This document shows, piece by piece, positions 13,525 through 13,533 of a DNA stretch of 13,533 nt. The notes below the pieces were generated by a model that saw nothing but the letters and a program-made list of their open reading frames with translations, made no database searches and was not told the origin of the DNA. The DNA comes from Flavonifractor sp963557075 (GTDB lineage: Bacteria > Bacillota > Clostridia > Oscillospirales > Oscillospiraceae): contig CAUWDA010000057.1 of the NCBI GenBank assembly GCA_963557075.1, forward strand, positions 1 to 13,533. Direction: 5' to 3'. Made by a program: the position numbers and the translations under genes. Positions within the stretch are counted from its first letter, which is position 1; the number at the start of each line of letters is the position of its first letter.

Positions 13525-13533
13525 GTGCTACAC

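Noticed and set aside
1..13533. CRISPR arrays, tRNA or rRNA genes, insertion sequences
   Set aside because: No regularly spaced repeats, no cloverleaf or rRNA-like sequence and no transposase were seen by eye; the few repeats found are short hairpins or the 12-nt duplication.

Overview
The window looks like the accessory part of an integrative conjugative element (ICE), or a related mobile island, from a low-GC-phylum but fairly GC-rich gut Clostridia (Oscillospiraceae-like) host. This is inferred from strong AGGAGG ribosome binding sites, dense stop/start overlaps, and the gene mix: a DUF3991/Toprim primase-like protein, a secreted sortase, a TQXA thioester adhesin remnant, DUF3846, an LPD28-like protein, MetK and an orphan DNA methyltransferase. 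No relaxase, integrase, coupling protein or attachment site is visible, so the ICE assignment is inference.

Layout, + strand. 3-723: the end of an unknown gene and a conserved 171-aa protein, closed by a strong hairpin terminator (741-787). 820-3508: the Toprim protein, a signal-peptide protein with a C-terminal membrane anchor, and a sortase, the last two overlapping by 4 nt. 3522-3807: a clear sigma-A-type promoter driving a 75-aa protein. 4029-4454: a second hairpin terminator followed at once by a TQXA surface protein cut off after its thioester cysteine. 4478-7998: a tightly overlapping operon of three unknown or DUF proteins, a helical protein, a full-length S-adenosylmethionine synthase (metK) and a PP-loop/PAPS-reductase-family protein with paired cysteines. 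8128-9251: a decaying stretch, with one gene carrying three lesions and a beta-helix gene whose expected ATG is ATC. 9248-11936: a DUF4406-type protein, two unknown proteins and a beta-class DNA methyltransferase.

- strand, 13468 to 11946: a two-gene AbiEi/AbiEii type IV toxin-antitoxin (abortive infection) module with its own -10 box. It runs convergently into the methyltransferase and appears to have replaced the rest of the next element gene, of which a short + strand remnant survives at about 11933-12030.

How the parts may work together (inference): MetK could supply SAM to the methyltransferase, and the PP-loop protein could act in nucleic-acid or nucleotide modification, which together would help the element evade host restriction. 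The sortase region would have built a surface structure, but its likely adhesin substrate is truncated here. AbiE would add phage defence or element maintenance. Several junctions share unusual architecture: four 11-nt stop/start overlaps with nearly the same sequence, and three hairpins directly abutting the next Shine-Dalgarno.
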